Shown piece after piece: positions 1-8,227 of a stretch of 46,625 nt of DNA. Every line of letters starts with the position of its first letter. Within the stretch, counting starts at the first letter, position 1. Under the pieces are notes generated by a model. That model ran no database searches. It had not been told where the DNA came from and saw nothing but the letters and a program-made list of their open reading frames with translations. Source of the DNA: Gammaproteobacteria bacterium TMED1 (lineage in GTDB: Bacteria; Pseudomonadota; Gammaproteobacteria; Pseudomonadales; Azotimanducaceae); the NCBI GenBank assembly GCA_002167855.2, contig NHBG02000025.1, forward strand, positions 10,855-57,479. The letters are read 5' to 3'. Made by a program: the position numbers and the translations under genes.

Positions 1-211
1 CCTTGTTGAGAGGCGATGTGGAGTTATCAAACATCATTTGTCCATCATGAAGATACATGACTGGGTAGCGTTGATTGGAATTCTGTTCATATCCAGGTGG
101 TAACCAGACATCGATCGGGCGGTTTTCTACAAACGCAGATCTAAAACCGTCAATATGATGAAATGATCCTGCATTGTGATTTTTGTCCGCGATAAACTCC
201 TTACTAGCCTT
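1..211 (-). CDS. Putative esterase (alpha/beta hydrolase, PF00756-like), partial, no visible start
   Basis: This minus-strand reading frame runs off the left edge, so only an N-terminal part is seen. It encodes the stretch VDVWLPPGY-like (here IDVWLPPGYEQ), then RYPVMYLHDGQMMFD, which is the hallmark opening of the putative esterase family related to enterochelin esterase and esterase D. In relatives this motif follows a short signal peptide. Here the frame opens directly after a TGA at 212-214, and there is no ATG, GTG or TTG before the domain; the first ATG falls inside the conserved motif. An AAGGAG lies just after the TGA but is followed only by ATC. The stop is in frame with the upstream 221-residue ORF. 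The gene may be broken, fused to that ORF, or use a rare start. Family call is fairly secure; substrate is unknown. Confidence 0.6.
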
Positions 212-877
212 TCAGAATAGCTCTATGTATTTTTTAAACCGCTTCCCAGTAAGCGTGTGCGGTCCATATAAACCGTCAAAGGCGCTTTTGATTACTACTG
301 CTTTACAATTGATTTGTGCCAACGTGATAACAGTAACGTATTTCGGAAAAAAATCAGTAGGACTTTTTTTCTGGTGACCAACACATGTGATAAAGGTAGA
401 TATATTGTATTCGTGAGATAGCGCTTTGACTGTATCGTTCGTATCATCCACGAGAATCTGAATGTCTTCACACTTTTTCAGAGACTCCTCATTTCTTTGT
501 AGCAAACTACCTTCCGTCCCCATATCGCGATAGTGGACGCGATGGTTGTCCGTAAAATAAATATTGCCATGATCAACAATAGGCAGGACGGAATACTGAT
601 TGATATTGTCGACAAGCCTTTTGATTAAGGCATCTGCATTACTCGATCGGTGAATACCACGAAAAAAAAGCTCCATATCCCATTGTTCTCGTAAATCAAC
701 GTGAAAAAAGGAAAAAAAAGAGGCCCTCGCAAATCCTGAATCACTTTTATAGTAGGGCCTAACCCGAGACAGAGAGGGTGTAAAGGCGTTATCGTTCGCA
801 TATAATGCGGGGTCAACCATATCTATCCCTTCTGTGATCGGCTCCTGGTCGTTCTGCTCTTCTTCACTCACATACAT
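212..877 (-). CDS. Hypothetical protein, unrecognised (221 aa)
   Basis: I do not recognise this protein. It has no signal peptide or membrane segment. The N-terminus is acidic (EEEQNDQEP), and the middle has HGNIYFTDNHRVHYRDMG and ILVDDTNDT, which look like folded-domain sequence rather than a chance frame. The ATG at 877 has no clear Shine-Dalgarno. Its TGA stop is directly in frame with the following esterase domain, which lacks its own start, so the two could once have been one protein. About 125 bp separate it from the FAH hydrolase gene upstream on the same strand. The frame is long and uninterrupted on a strand where neighbours are also encoded, which supports it being coding, but no function can be assigned. 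Confidence 0.45.
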   Translation of the reverse strand: MYVSEEEQNDQEPITEGIDMVDPALYANDNAFTPSLSRVRPYYKSDSGFARASFFSFFHVDLREQWDMELFFRGIHRSSNADALIKRLVDNINQYSVLPIVDHGNIYFTDNHRVHYRDMGTEGSLLQRNEESLKKCEDIQILVDDTNDTVKALSHEYNISTFITCVGHQKKSPTDFFPKYVTVITLAQINCKAVVIKSAFDGLYGPHTLTGKRFKKYIELF

Positions 878-1002
878 AGTTTGGTTCTGTGGTGGGACGG
901 CTACTGCCCATACCTAATTAGGTTTTGTGAGCGTTTTCTAGCCTACCCTATATTTGTCTATATCCTTCTTGTGTGTTTTTCGCCCGAGTTACTCTCGGTG
1001 TT

Positions 1003-1842
1003 TCAACTATCAGCAACAACAACTTGGGACTGTTTTCCCAGACCCTCTATGCCTAAAGTTACAGTATCTCCCAATTTTAAATAAGTTGGAGGCGACATAC
1101 CTTTGCCAACTCCCGGGGGTGTACCTGTTGAAATGATATCGCCTGGTTGTAAAGACATAAATTGGCTTATATATGAAATAAGATGCGAGACCCCATAAAC
1201 CATCGTACTAGTATTACCGGTCTGCCGCCGCTCCCCGTTAACGTCGAGCCACATGTCCAACTTCTGAGGGTTTGCAATCTCATCACGGGTAGCCAAATAG
1301 GGACCAATTGGACCAAAATGATCACAGGATTTTCCCTTCGTCCATTGTCCTTCACATTCATCTTGAAAATAGCGTTCTGAATAGTCATTAATAAGACAAT
1401 ACCCGGCCACGTGGTCTAGTGCCCGATCCTTAGATACGTACTTAGCAGGTTTACCGATAACAACACCTAACTCAACTTCCCAATCCATTTTTGTTGAGCC
1501 CCGCGGCAGTATCGCTGAGTCATTTGGTCCGCAAATAGCTGAAGTCGCTTTCATAAAAATAACTGGTTCCGTTGGCACCGGCAAGCCGGTCTCCAATGCG
1601 TGATCAGAGTAGTTGAGGCCAATACAGATAAATTTTCCCGTGCCAGTGACACACGCGCCAAGGCGTGGATTGTTTTCGACGACAGGTAGATCTTCTATCT
1701 TGACGTTCGCCAATGGGCTTAGGTCGGACAATAATTCGGGACCAATGTCTGAATAATGAGCAGACAGATCCCTCAAAATTCCGTTGTCGTCAAAAATACC
1801 CGGTTTTTCTGAGCCATATTTGCCAAAGCGAGCAAGTTTCAT
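1003..1842 (-). CDS. Fumarylacetoacetate hydrolase family protein, likely 2,4-diketo-3-deoxy-L-fuconate hydrolase
   Basis: This 279-residue protein has the full FAH fold: GTGKFICIGLNYSDHA at about 66-81, the metal-binding acidic set DWEVELGVVIG (about 120-130) and INDYSER (about 151-157), then GKSCDHFGPIGP and GDIISTGTPPGVG near the C-terminus. It closely resembles proteins often labelled ureidoglycolate lyase that in the L-fucose pathway split 2,4-diketo-3-deoxy-L-fuconate to pyruvate and L-lactate. The ATG at 1842 was chosen because it begins MKLARFGKYG, the family start, and has GAGGAAC just upstream; the frame is open further upstream (to 2019) but only as overlap with the SDR gene. It lies 22 bp after that SDR and is probably co-transcribed with it. 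The exact diketo-acid substrate is inferred from family and pairing. Confidence 0.8.
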   Translation of the reverse strand: MKLARFGKYGSEKPGIFDDNGILRDLSAHYSDIGPELLSDLSPLANVKIEDLPVVENNPRLGACVTGTGKFICIGLNYSDHALETGLPVPTEPVIFMKATSAICGPNDSAILPRGSTKMDWEVELGVVIGKPAKYVSKDRALDHVAGYCLINDYSERYFQDECEGQWTKGKSCDHFGPIGPYLATRDEIANPQKLDMWLDVNGERRQTGNTSTMVYGVSHLISYISQFMSLQPGDIISTGTPPGVGKGMSPPTYLKLGDTVTLGIEGLGKQSQVVVADS

Positions 1843-1864
1843 AATATCTAGTTCCTCGGTAAGT

Positions 1865-2593
1865 TTATGCCGACCATCCCCCATCAATGATATGGGTCTG
1901 TCCAGTAATAAATTGTGCTTCGTCGCTAGCGAGATAACTAACCAGCGCCGCGATCTCTTTAGTTGTGGCAATTCGCCCCATGGGTTGTCGAGCAATAAAC
2001 TCTCGCATCGCTTGCTCATAGTCCCCGGTGGCTTTCAGCCGCTCATGCAGGGACGGTGAGTCCACCGTGCCGGGACAAATCGTGTTACACCGAATCCCCT
2101 GTGTTACATAATCTGCAGCCACTGATTTGGTAATACCAATCACTGCAGCTTTCGACGCACTATAGGCAAATCGATTAGGCACCCCTTTAAGACTGGACGC
2201 GACTGAGGACATATTAATTATTGATCCTGAACCTTTTTGAAGCATCCCGGGTAAGAACGCGGAGATCATCTGATACATCCCTTTTACATTCAGTGAGAAT
2301 GCGAAGTCCCATTCGTCTTCAGTGCACTCAAGGATTGTCCCGTTATGAACGAATCCGGCACAGTTAAAAAGCACGTCAACAGTACCAACATTAGCCGCGA
2401 AGTTAGTAATGGCTTTAGCATCGGTAACATCCAATATATGAGTCTCTAGATCGTCGAATGTTGCCAATGTTTCAGGGTTGATATCCGTTGCAATCACCCT
2501 TGCTCCCTGCAGGGCCATCAATTCCGCACTAGCGCGGCCAATGCCTTGGCCTGCAGCCGTGACGACACAAGTTTTATCGGTTAGAGTGAACAT
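1865..2593 (-). CDS. SDR family dehydrogenase, likely 2-keto-3-deoxy-L-fuconate dehydrogenase
   Basis: A 242-residue classical short-chain dehydrogenase. It shows the cofactor loop TAAGQGIG (12-19), an Asp at the end of the second beta strand (ATD, 37) that favours NAD+, NCAG (77-80), the catalytic Ser (about 129-130) and Y144-x-x-x-K148 in YSASK. The unusual TAAGQGIG opening and overall length match 2-keto-3-deoxy-L-fuconate dehydrogenases. The ATG at 2593 is preferred over the GTG at 2608 because AGGAGG sits six bases before it. The FAH hydrolase that would act on its product is immediately downstream, which supports an L-fucose catabolic pair. Other sugar-acid or hydroxybutyrate dehydrogenase activities cannot be excluded. 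Confidence 0.75.
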   Translation of the reverse strand: MFTLTDKTCVVTAAGQGIGRASAELMALQGARVIATDINPETLATFDDLETHILDVTDAKAITNFAANVGTVDVLFNCAGFVHNGTILECTEDEWDFAFSLNVKGMYQMISAFLPGMLQKGSGSIINMSSVASSLKGVPNRFAYSASKAAVIGITKSVAADYVTQGIRCNTICPGTVDSPSLHERLKATGDYEQAMREFIARQPMGRIATTKEIAALVSYLASDEAQFITGQTHIIDGGWSA

Positions 2594-2677
2594 TATTATC
2601 CTCCTCACTACGCAACTTAAGGTTAAGCAAAAGCCTTATGATATCGATGAATACGCTTAGTGTTTAGGCTAGGCAAT

Positions 2678-4924
2678 TCACTCGTTCTCCACTTTTGTAT
2701 CTTTCGAGGTAACCTCTATTTTTACCGCTACGGATTTAAAAGCGGGAGTTTTGCTTTCCTCATCCCGATCTCGGCCAATGAGTGCGTTGGCTTCAGGATA
2801 ATAGACCATAAGATCTCCATCCGGTATATCAAAGGCGTGGACGCTAACAGCACCCATCTCCCCGTACGCTGAGACTAAATCAACCGTATCATCCTTCCCA
2901 ATACCTAAATTGCTAATCTCTTTTTTATTCATCATAACGACCCAACGTTTATCGATACTCCTATAGCTATCTTTTTCTTCATAGATGATTGAGTTGAACT
3001 GTCCCTCACTTCGGACGCTCATCAAACGAAAGGGATAGGTTTCACTGCTCGTGCTCTTTGGCAGAGGGTGCACTCGAAAATGAGCTTTCCCGCTAGTAGT
3101 TTTAAATACTGGGCTATGCATGATGCGATTATTGATGTGGAATTCTTTTTTGGCGACATCGATACTCTTCAAATCCTCCATACCAGGTACGACTGCTGCG
3201 ATCGTTTTCCTTATACTGCTATGTTTTCTGAACGCTGAGAAATCAAACGATATCTCTTTCGCGTCAGAACCTTGTCTAAAGTGAAAAAGGTGCTGCGCGA
3301 AATGGGTGAGGACGTCAACCTCAGAACGAACATTGTCTAAACGATGTATTCCTCCGTCGCTTAGTCGAACATAGTTAAACATCGATTCTTGAGTGGTCGA
3401 TTGGAATTCCTCATCTCGCGCTGCCACAGGAAGGATAATGCTTTCACTATTCCCGATCCCGTGGAGATGACCCTTATTCAGCGTCGTTGTGAGATGTACT
3501 TTTAATGCTATCTTGTCGAGGGCTTTTTCTGCCCAAGAGGTATTTGGCGTAGCTTGAAATAAATTCCCCCCCATAAGTAGAGCAGCATCAATCTCTCCTC
3601 GATCTGCTGCTTCAATACTTGCTAATGTGTCCAATCCTGGAGACCTTTCAAGATCCGGCAAACTAACCCCAAGCTCTCTTTCGAGGTTCTTTATAACGTC
3701 ATTGGCTAGGACTGGTTTTACGCCGATTGTTCCAATACCTTGAACATTACTATGGCCTCGGAGGGGTAAGAGTCCGGCATATTGTTTCGCTATCATTCCT
3801 CTTAAGAGAGCTAAATTAGAGATGTATTCAACGTTCTCAACGCCATGTCGATGGTGAGTGATTCCCATGCCCCAGGCAAACACCGTATTTTTAGATCGTT
3901 GATATATGTTACCTATCAATTCAAATTCGGATTGTGGAATACCCGTGATCGTTTCTATTTCAGACCAGGAGGTGCTTTTGATATCTACTAAAAAAGGTTC
4001 ATAGTCTTTGGTGTATTGCCGCACAAATTCTTTCGAAACGCCTCCGCCTTCAATTACTACTTTGGCAATACCCTTAAGAACGCCGATATCACTGCCGATG
4101 TGGGGTTGCAAGTAATGTGAGGCAATTTCGTCGCCACCGATGATGAGAGATTTTGGACTTTTCGGTAGGGCAAACCGAACAAGCCCCGGTTCTTTGGCGG
4201 GATTGATGATGATTACAGACCCACCTCTGGCCCTGCAGGCTTGAAGTTTATGCACGAATCGAGGGTGGTTAGATGCTGGATTAGCACCAATGACAAAGAT
4301 ACAGTCACAGCCATCGAGGTCTGCTAGTTCGACTGTAGAAGTCCCTGTCCCGATCGTTTTAGAGAGTCCGACACCTGTGGCCTGGTGACAATAATAGGAG
4401 CAGTTATTCACGTTATTGGTTCCATAGAGCCGGGCTAATAGCTGAAGTACAAAACCTGCCTCATTTGATGATCTGCCAGACGAGTAAAAAAAGCTACGCT
4501 CTGCGGGAGTTTTGGCAAACTGTTCCGCTGCGCGACGAATACCCCAATCCCAAGTGATAGGTACAAATTTATCACTATTTTTGGCCTTAAAAAGTGGGGT
4601 GTTAAGACGACCTAAATGCTCTAGTTCGTGAGCAGAAAGATCCTGGAGATCAGAAAGGTTATAAGCAAAGATTTCTTCGGGTATCGGTTGTTGAATATCA
4701 GTGGACTGAGCTTGCACACTCTTATTACAAACGGCCGGGAAATCCCCTTGCTCGTTGGTCATGCCACCGTTTTGGCCACCCATACCCAGACCGCATGCCT
4801 TACAAGTATTTTTGGCGGTGAGCGCTTTGGCTGATTCCCTTAGACCGATCCGCTTAACCGTTTTCAAGGTATAAAGAATCTTTTTCGCTCCCCCTCCAAT
4901 GGCGGTTTTTGCCTTCTCTCTCAA
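2678..4924 (-). CDS. FdhF/YdeP family molybdopterin oxidoreductase
   Basis: A molybdopterin-binding oxidoreductase of about 748 residues, of the YdeP branch of the formate-dehydrogenase-H family. The N-terminus has a CxxC pair (CKACGLGMGG, about 41-50), fewer cysteines than the 4Fe-4S set of true FdhF. The segment NCSYYCHQATGVG carries a Cys (about 179) at the position of the Mo ligand, which is selenocysteine in E. coli FdhF. RFVHKLQACRARGG and GLLPLRGHSNVQG are family signatures, and the C-terminal MopB-CT domain follows. No Tat or other signal peptide is seen, so it is probably cytoplasmic. The frame opens at TTG 4936, but TTG 4924 has GGAGG five bases upstream and is preferred. The true substrate of this branch is not known to me; its location by sugar-acid catabolic genes is suggestive only. 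Confidence 0.82.
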   Translation of the reverse strand: MREKAKTAIGGGAKKILYTLKTVKRIGLRESAKALTAKNTCKACGLGMGGQNGGMTNEQGDFPAVCNKSVQAQSTDIQQPIPEEIFAYNLSDLQDLSAHELEHLGRLNTPLFKAKNSDKFVPITWDWGIRRAAEQFAKTPAERSFFYSSGRSSNEAGFVLQLLARLYGTNNVNNCSYYCHQATGVGLSKTIGTGTSTVELADLDGCDCIFVIGANPASNHPRFVHKLQACRARGGSVIIINPAKEPGLVRFALPKSPKSLIIGGDEIASHYLQPHIGSDIGVLKGIAKVVIEGGGVSKEFVRQYTKDYEPFLVDIKSTSWSEIETITGIPQSEFELIGNIYQRSKNTVFAWGMGITHHRHGVENVEYISNLALLRGMIAKQYAGLLPLRGHSNVQGIGTIGVKPVLANDVIKNLERELGVSLPDLERSPGLDTLASIEAADRGEIDAALLMGGNLFQATPNTSWAEKALDKIALKVHLTTTLNKGHLHGIGNSESIILPVAARDEEFQSTTQESMFNYVRLSDGGIHRLDNVRSEVDVLTHFAQHLFHFRQGSDAKEISFDFSAFRKHSSIRKTIAAVVPGMEDLKSIDVAKKEFHINNRIMHSPVFKTTSGKAHFRVHPLPKSTSSETYPFRLMSVRSEGQFNSIIYEEKDSYRSIDKRWVVMMNKKEISNLGIGKDDTVDLVSAYGEMGAVSVHAFDIPDGDLMVYYPEANALIGRDRDEESKTPAFKSVAVKIEVTSKDTKVENE

Positions 4925-5033
4925 GAACACCTCCAAAACGTTGCTACCTTTTCGTCCGAAAACCAGTAGTTTATAGGGACGTGCTCAGTTTAGAGTAATC
5001 TGCCAGACACGGCTATCCGGAGCTAACCTCGAT

Positions 5034-5477
5034 TTAAGACTTTTCAGCTTTTATTTTTAACACTGCGGAGAGGGCTAGGAATAACCAACCGGCCATAATA
5101 CTGATGCCGCCTAAGGGCGTCACATTAAAAAGAGCTGGGATATCAAACGCAACTCCTACGTAAATACTAAAGCTGAATAGGCATGTCCCAATACCGAAAA
5201 GGATAGAACTTAATGTGAGGTAGCGCATCTTTGTGAATGGGCTCCCGCTGAGAAGCGCGAGTCCGAGAGCGACTATAACGACTGCATGAATCTGGTTGTA
5301 GCGCACAGCGGTCATGGCAAACCGGAAGTATTCCTCGCTCACAACTTCCCGGAGGCCATGCTCCGCAAACGCGCCAAATGCTACAGATATGAATCCCAAG
5401 ACAGCACCAATGGAGAGTATCAAATGGATTCCATACTTGCGGCTACCTTGCAGTGTTCGAGGCGCTTGAATCGCCAT
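5034..5477 (-). CDS. DUF423 (YgdD-like) membrane protein
   Basis: A small integral membrane protein of 147 residues with four predicted hydrophobic helices. It shows the DUF423 start GAVLGFISVAFGAFAEHGLR, then RYNQIHAVVIVALGLAL, an FSFSIYVG segment and TPLGGISIMAGWLFLAL near the end. The biochemical role of the family is unknown. The ATG at 5477 lies inside the DCC gene in another frame, giving an overlap of 58 bp; no good Shine-Dalgarno is seen, so it may depend on translation of the upstream gene. A TTG about 30 bases later is an alternative start that would reduce the overlap. Stop is followed by about 100 bp before the next coding signal on this strand. Confidence 0.8.
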   Translation of the reverse strand: MAIQAPRTLQGSRKYGIHLILSIGAVLGFISVAFGAFAEHGLREVVSEEYFRFAMTAVRYNQIHAVVIVALGLALLSGSPFTKMRYLTLSSILFGIGTCLFSFSIYVGVAFDIPALFNVTPLGGISIMAGWLFLALSAVLKIKAEKS

Positions 5478-5821
5478 GCAGCGAACCAGCGATAGAGGAG
5501 GCGGGCGGATTGGTAGACAAGCGGCAGGGATGTGAGTCTCGACAACATTCTCCACCGGTTGAGGTTACTCCAAATTAGGATGAAGGCATCAACCCCTACA
5601 TGCATTCTGCCAGAACTATCCGTTGCGTGGAGGAACCTTAAGCCCTGCGCAAGACTGACGCCGTTCCTCTCTAAAGCTTTCGTTGACTCTGTGATATCTT
5701 GCCAATTGAACTTGTTGTCATCCGCGATCTGTCTGTAGTGATTTATTTCCTTTGAGCACAAACCACACTTTCCGTCATAAAAAACCGTAATCATTATTTT
5801 TTTCCGCTTGACCACCTTCAT
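5420..5821 (-). CDS. DCC family thiol-disulfide oxidoreductase-like protein (DUF393)
   Basis: A 133-residue DUF393 protein. FYDGKCGLCSKEI near the N-terminus carries the conserved D-x-x-CxxC motif that gives the DCC family its name, and the C-terminal half has the usual LP-type segment followed by a basic amphipathic helix (LLYRWFAAWRFKRL). The family is thioredoxin-like and presumed to act in thiol redox chemistry; no substrate is known. The start is uncertain: ATG 5821 has GGAAG upstream, but ATG 5794 (MITVFYDGK) matches the usual family start. It overlaps the downstream DUF423 gene by about 58 bp, and the two probably form an operon. Confidence 0.85.
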   Translation of the reverse strand: MKVVKRKKIMITVFYDGKCGLCSKEINHYRQIADDNKFNWQDITESTKALERNGVSLAQGLRFLHATDSSGRMHVGVDAFILIWSNLNRWRMLSRLTSLPLVYQSARLLYRWFAAWRFKRLEHCKVAASMESI

Positions 5822-5908
5822 TTACGCTTCCATTGTAAACTTGGATCTGAGAGACATATTATCACCTTAGATGGAGTTGCAAGAGCTTGGTTACTCTCCC
5901 CTCAATAT

Positions 5909-6964
5909 CTAAGTCCTTTTCACAGGCGTAATTTTTGCCACTCCGATAAGCGACTCCACACAGTCCCTTAAAGATTCGTCGAAACCTCTGAAGCTTACCC
6001 CTGTGACAGCTTTCATTCTGTCGTTACGTAGATCGCATTGTGCCCAAATAGCACGATATTTGCTCTCTCGTGCTTGAAGTTTTTCAGGATGGACTTCTAA
6101 AGGTTCGGTCACTTTGAAATTGAGTTCTGGAAGCAATCGGTCAATTCCACGACAAACATCCTCCACATCGATCAATTCGGTAGACCAGGCGATATAACGC
6201 TCGCCATTCCTCACCTCAAGACTTTCCAGTAAACCAACATGGCAGGCTGCATCATCTCGCACATCGACCGGATTCCATGGCCGATAAACCCATGTTTGTT
6301 CATACCTACCCAATAACATTTCTTGGATATGTCTTTGCCAAGGCCCCCGGTCTTTTTGATGGAGAGCAAGGATCGGACCCACGTTATCGCCTGGACAGCA
6401 CGTAATAGCCTCCCAAAAACCGTGTTGCTCCGCAGCTTCTACGAATGCATGCTCTGCAATTATCTTCCCCATAGAGTAGCCCTGTCTTTCCGCAGTTCTT
6501 CTCGGATCAAGTTCGTCTGGATAGCGTTCTTCGTAGAGTACTGGGCGACGAACTAATTCATCAAGATTCATCTCAGACATAACAGCCGCGACACTTGAGG
6601 TCACAACTACTCTCGAGACTGTTCCTGATTCATTAATGCTGTTTATAACGTGATCACAAACGCTCTTCACATAGTTGTGATCTGTATAAGTAGTTACATG
6701 TGAGACGTGCGCAACCGCATGACATCCTTTAAAGATTTCATCAAAACATCCTGGGTTATCGATATCAGCTGAATGGAGAGTCAGACGCCCAGAGCAGTAT
6801 CCTGGCATCTGGCGAAGGAAGTCAGTCCTTTCCTTATCATTGATGTCTCTCACGCAGGCTCTCACCCGATAGCCTTTATCCAGGAGCAAACGTACCACCC
6901 AACTGCCGATAAAACCCGCCGCGCCTGTGACTGCTACATTACCGCCATAAGGAATTGGTGCCAT
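5909..6964 (-). CDS. NAD-dependent epimerase/reductase, dihydroflavonol-reductase-like (extended SDR)
   Basis: A 351-residue extended SDR. The Rossmann motif TGAAGFIG lies at 13-20, VTSSVAAV (about 121-128) supplies the catalytic Ser, and Y163-x-x-x-K167 (YSMGK) is the catalytic pair. CPGDNVGP and the PVDVRDDAACHV stretch fit the dihydroflavonol reductase / cinnamoyl-CoA-reductase-like branch. Bacterial members reduce or epimerise assorted carbonyl compounds, so the substrate is open. It is a clear paralogue of the gene at 41106-42248: both start with a short hydrophilic lead, then VAVTGAAG and a YxVRACVRD strand. It lies 59 bp downstream of a CoA-transferase gene on the same strand and is probably the last gene of that run. 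Confidence 0.8.
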   Translation of the reverse strand: MAPIPYGGNVAVTGAAGFIGSWVVRLLLDKGYRVRACVRDINDKERTDFLRQMPGYCSGRLTLHSADIDNPGCFDEIFKGCHAVAHVSHVTTYTDHNYVKSVCDHVINSINESGTVSRVVVTSSVAAVMSEMNLDELVRRPVLYEERYPDELDPRRTAERQGYSMGKIIAEHAFVEAAEQHGFWEAITCCPGDNVGPILALHQKDRGPWQRHIQEMLLGRYEQTWVYRPWNPVDVRDDAACHVGLLESLEVRNGERYIAWSTELIDVEDVCRGIDRLLPELNFKVTEPLEVHPEKLQARESKYRAIWAQCDLRNDRMKAVTGVSFRGFDESLRDCVESLIGVAKITPVKRT

Positions 6965-7023
6965 AAAAACTTTTCCGATTTTTCCATCTTTTGGGTCAGC
7001 ATAGACAACTAGATTAGGACTGT

Positions 7024-8190
7024 CTATTCTCCGAAGGCTCCGCCACGTTTTAAACTGTTAATTTCTTTTTCGTCAAGTCCCAATTCTTTCGCGATTTGTT
7101 CGTTATGCTCGCCGATACCAGGCGCACGAAAACTAATATTACTGGGTTCTTCTCGAAATTTAAGCGGTGTGCCAATATGCCCATTCCCTGATTTATCCAC
7201 GACAATCATTTCTCGGTATCGAAGCTGAGGGTTATTAAGAGCTTCTTTTAAATTATTCACTGGAGCGAATGATGCATCGATATCTTCAAACCAATTAATC
7301 CAGTAATCCTGTTTTTTTTCTCGGAACTTCTTGGCAAGGAATTGTTTTAACCGATCTTGCGCCGGGCCGGTCGGGGCTTCGCAGAGCGAGAGTAAGTCGA
7401 GACGCTTAAATTTTGAGAGAATCCGTTCTGCAAAATGTTTTTCAGAAGCGCCGAGAACAATATGCTTATTATCCAAAGTTTCATAAATATTATATATCGC
7501 ATGGCCACCCCAAACCCTTTCATGAGCCACCTTGGGTGCTGATTGTTGAGCTAGCACTGAGCCCAAATTGTTTGGTATACAAGAAATAAGTGTGTCCATC
7601 ATTGCAAGATCGATATGATCGCCTCTACCACTTTCTTCTCGTCTTAATAAGGCCATCAGTATTCCCGATAAGCCCATCAAAGACGAAAGCATATCCGCTG
7701 ATTGGACCCCCGGCATTGCTGGCTTTCCATCGGACCCCAAATTAGTGCTAATCAGTCCTGAGTAGGCTTGGACAGCCAAGTCATGTGCAGGTTTTTTTGC
7801 GTAAGGACCAGTCTGACCGAAAGCAGAAATGGATGCATAAACAATTTGCGGATTTATTATTTTGACTGTCTCGAAATCGATGCCAAGACGTTTGGTCACA
7901 CCTGGTCTGAATGACTCTACGATTACGTCTACTTCGGTCGCAAGTCTTTGGGCGATCTCTTGCCCTGCTTTTGTTTTAAGGTTTAATTGGATACTTCGTT
8001 TACCGCGATGCGTGTTAGCAAAATAAACGGAAACACCATTACGTTTGGGACCTATTTCTCGATTGGGTTCACCGCCGTTGAGTGGCTCTAGCTTGATTAC
8101 ATCTGCGCCGTGATCGGCCATCATTTGCGTGAGCATTGGGCCTGGTAAGAATAAGGATAAATCAAGAACTTTAATGCCTTTAAGTTTCAT
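7024..8190 (-). CDS. Class III CoA-transferase (CaiB/BaiF/Frc family)
   Basis: A 388-residue family III CoA-transferase. It opens with the family sequence GIKVLDLSLFLPGPMLTQMMADHGADVIKLEP, followed by NTHRGKRSIQLNL, ESFRPGVTKRLGI and ISAFGQTGPY. The catalytic Asp is D137 in PAHDLAVQAYSG. These enzymes move CoA between carboxylic acids such as formyl, oxalyl, carnitine or aromatic acids; the substrate here cannot be read from sequence. The ATG at 8190 has GAAGGGG upstream. It sits 37 bp after the flavin monooxygenase gene and 59 bp before the epimerase, in a probable operon, which suggests a catabolic route for a carboxylic acid rather than a housekeeping role. Confidence 0.88.
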   Translation of the reverse strand: MKLKGIKVLDLSLFLPGPMLTQMMADHGADVIKLEPLNGGEPNREIGPKRNGVSVYFANTHRGKRSIQLNLKTKAGQEIAQRLATEVDVIVESFRPGVTKRLGIDFETVKIINPQIVYASISAFGQTGPYAKKPAHDLAVQAYSGLISTNLGSDGKPAMPGVQSADMLSSLMGLSGILMALLRREESGRGDHIDLAMMDTLISCIPNNLGSVLAQQSAPKVAHERVWGGHAIYNIYETLDNKHIVLGASEKHFAERILSKFKRLDLLSLCEAPTGPAQDRLKQFLAKKFREKKQDYWINWFEDIDASFAPVNNLKEALNNPQLRYREMIVVDKSGNGHIGTPLKFREEPSNISFRAPGIGEHNEQIAKELGLDEKEINSLKRGGAFGE

Positions 8191-8227
8191 TTTTTCCCCT
8201 TCCCCTGAATATGATTCTAGGGCTTTG

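Noticed and set aside
881-1136. Plus-strand open frames opposite the FAH gene and its 3' gap
   Set aside because: They are antisense shadows of, or gap sequence next to, a well-supported minus-strand gene.
1843-2019. Upstream extension of the FAH hydrolase frame (60 extra residues)
   Set aside because: It overlaps the SDR gene and adds sequence not found in the family; ATG 1842 has a good ribosome site.
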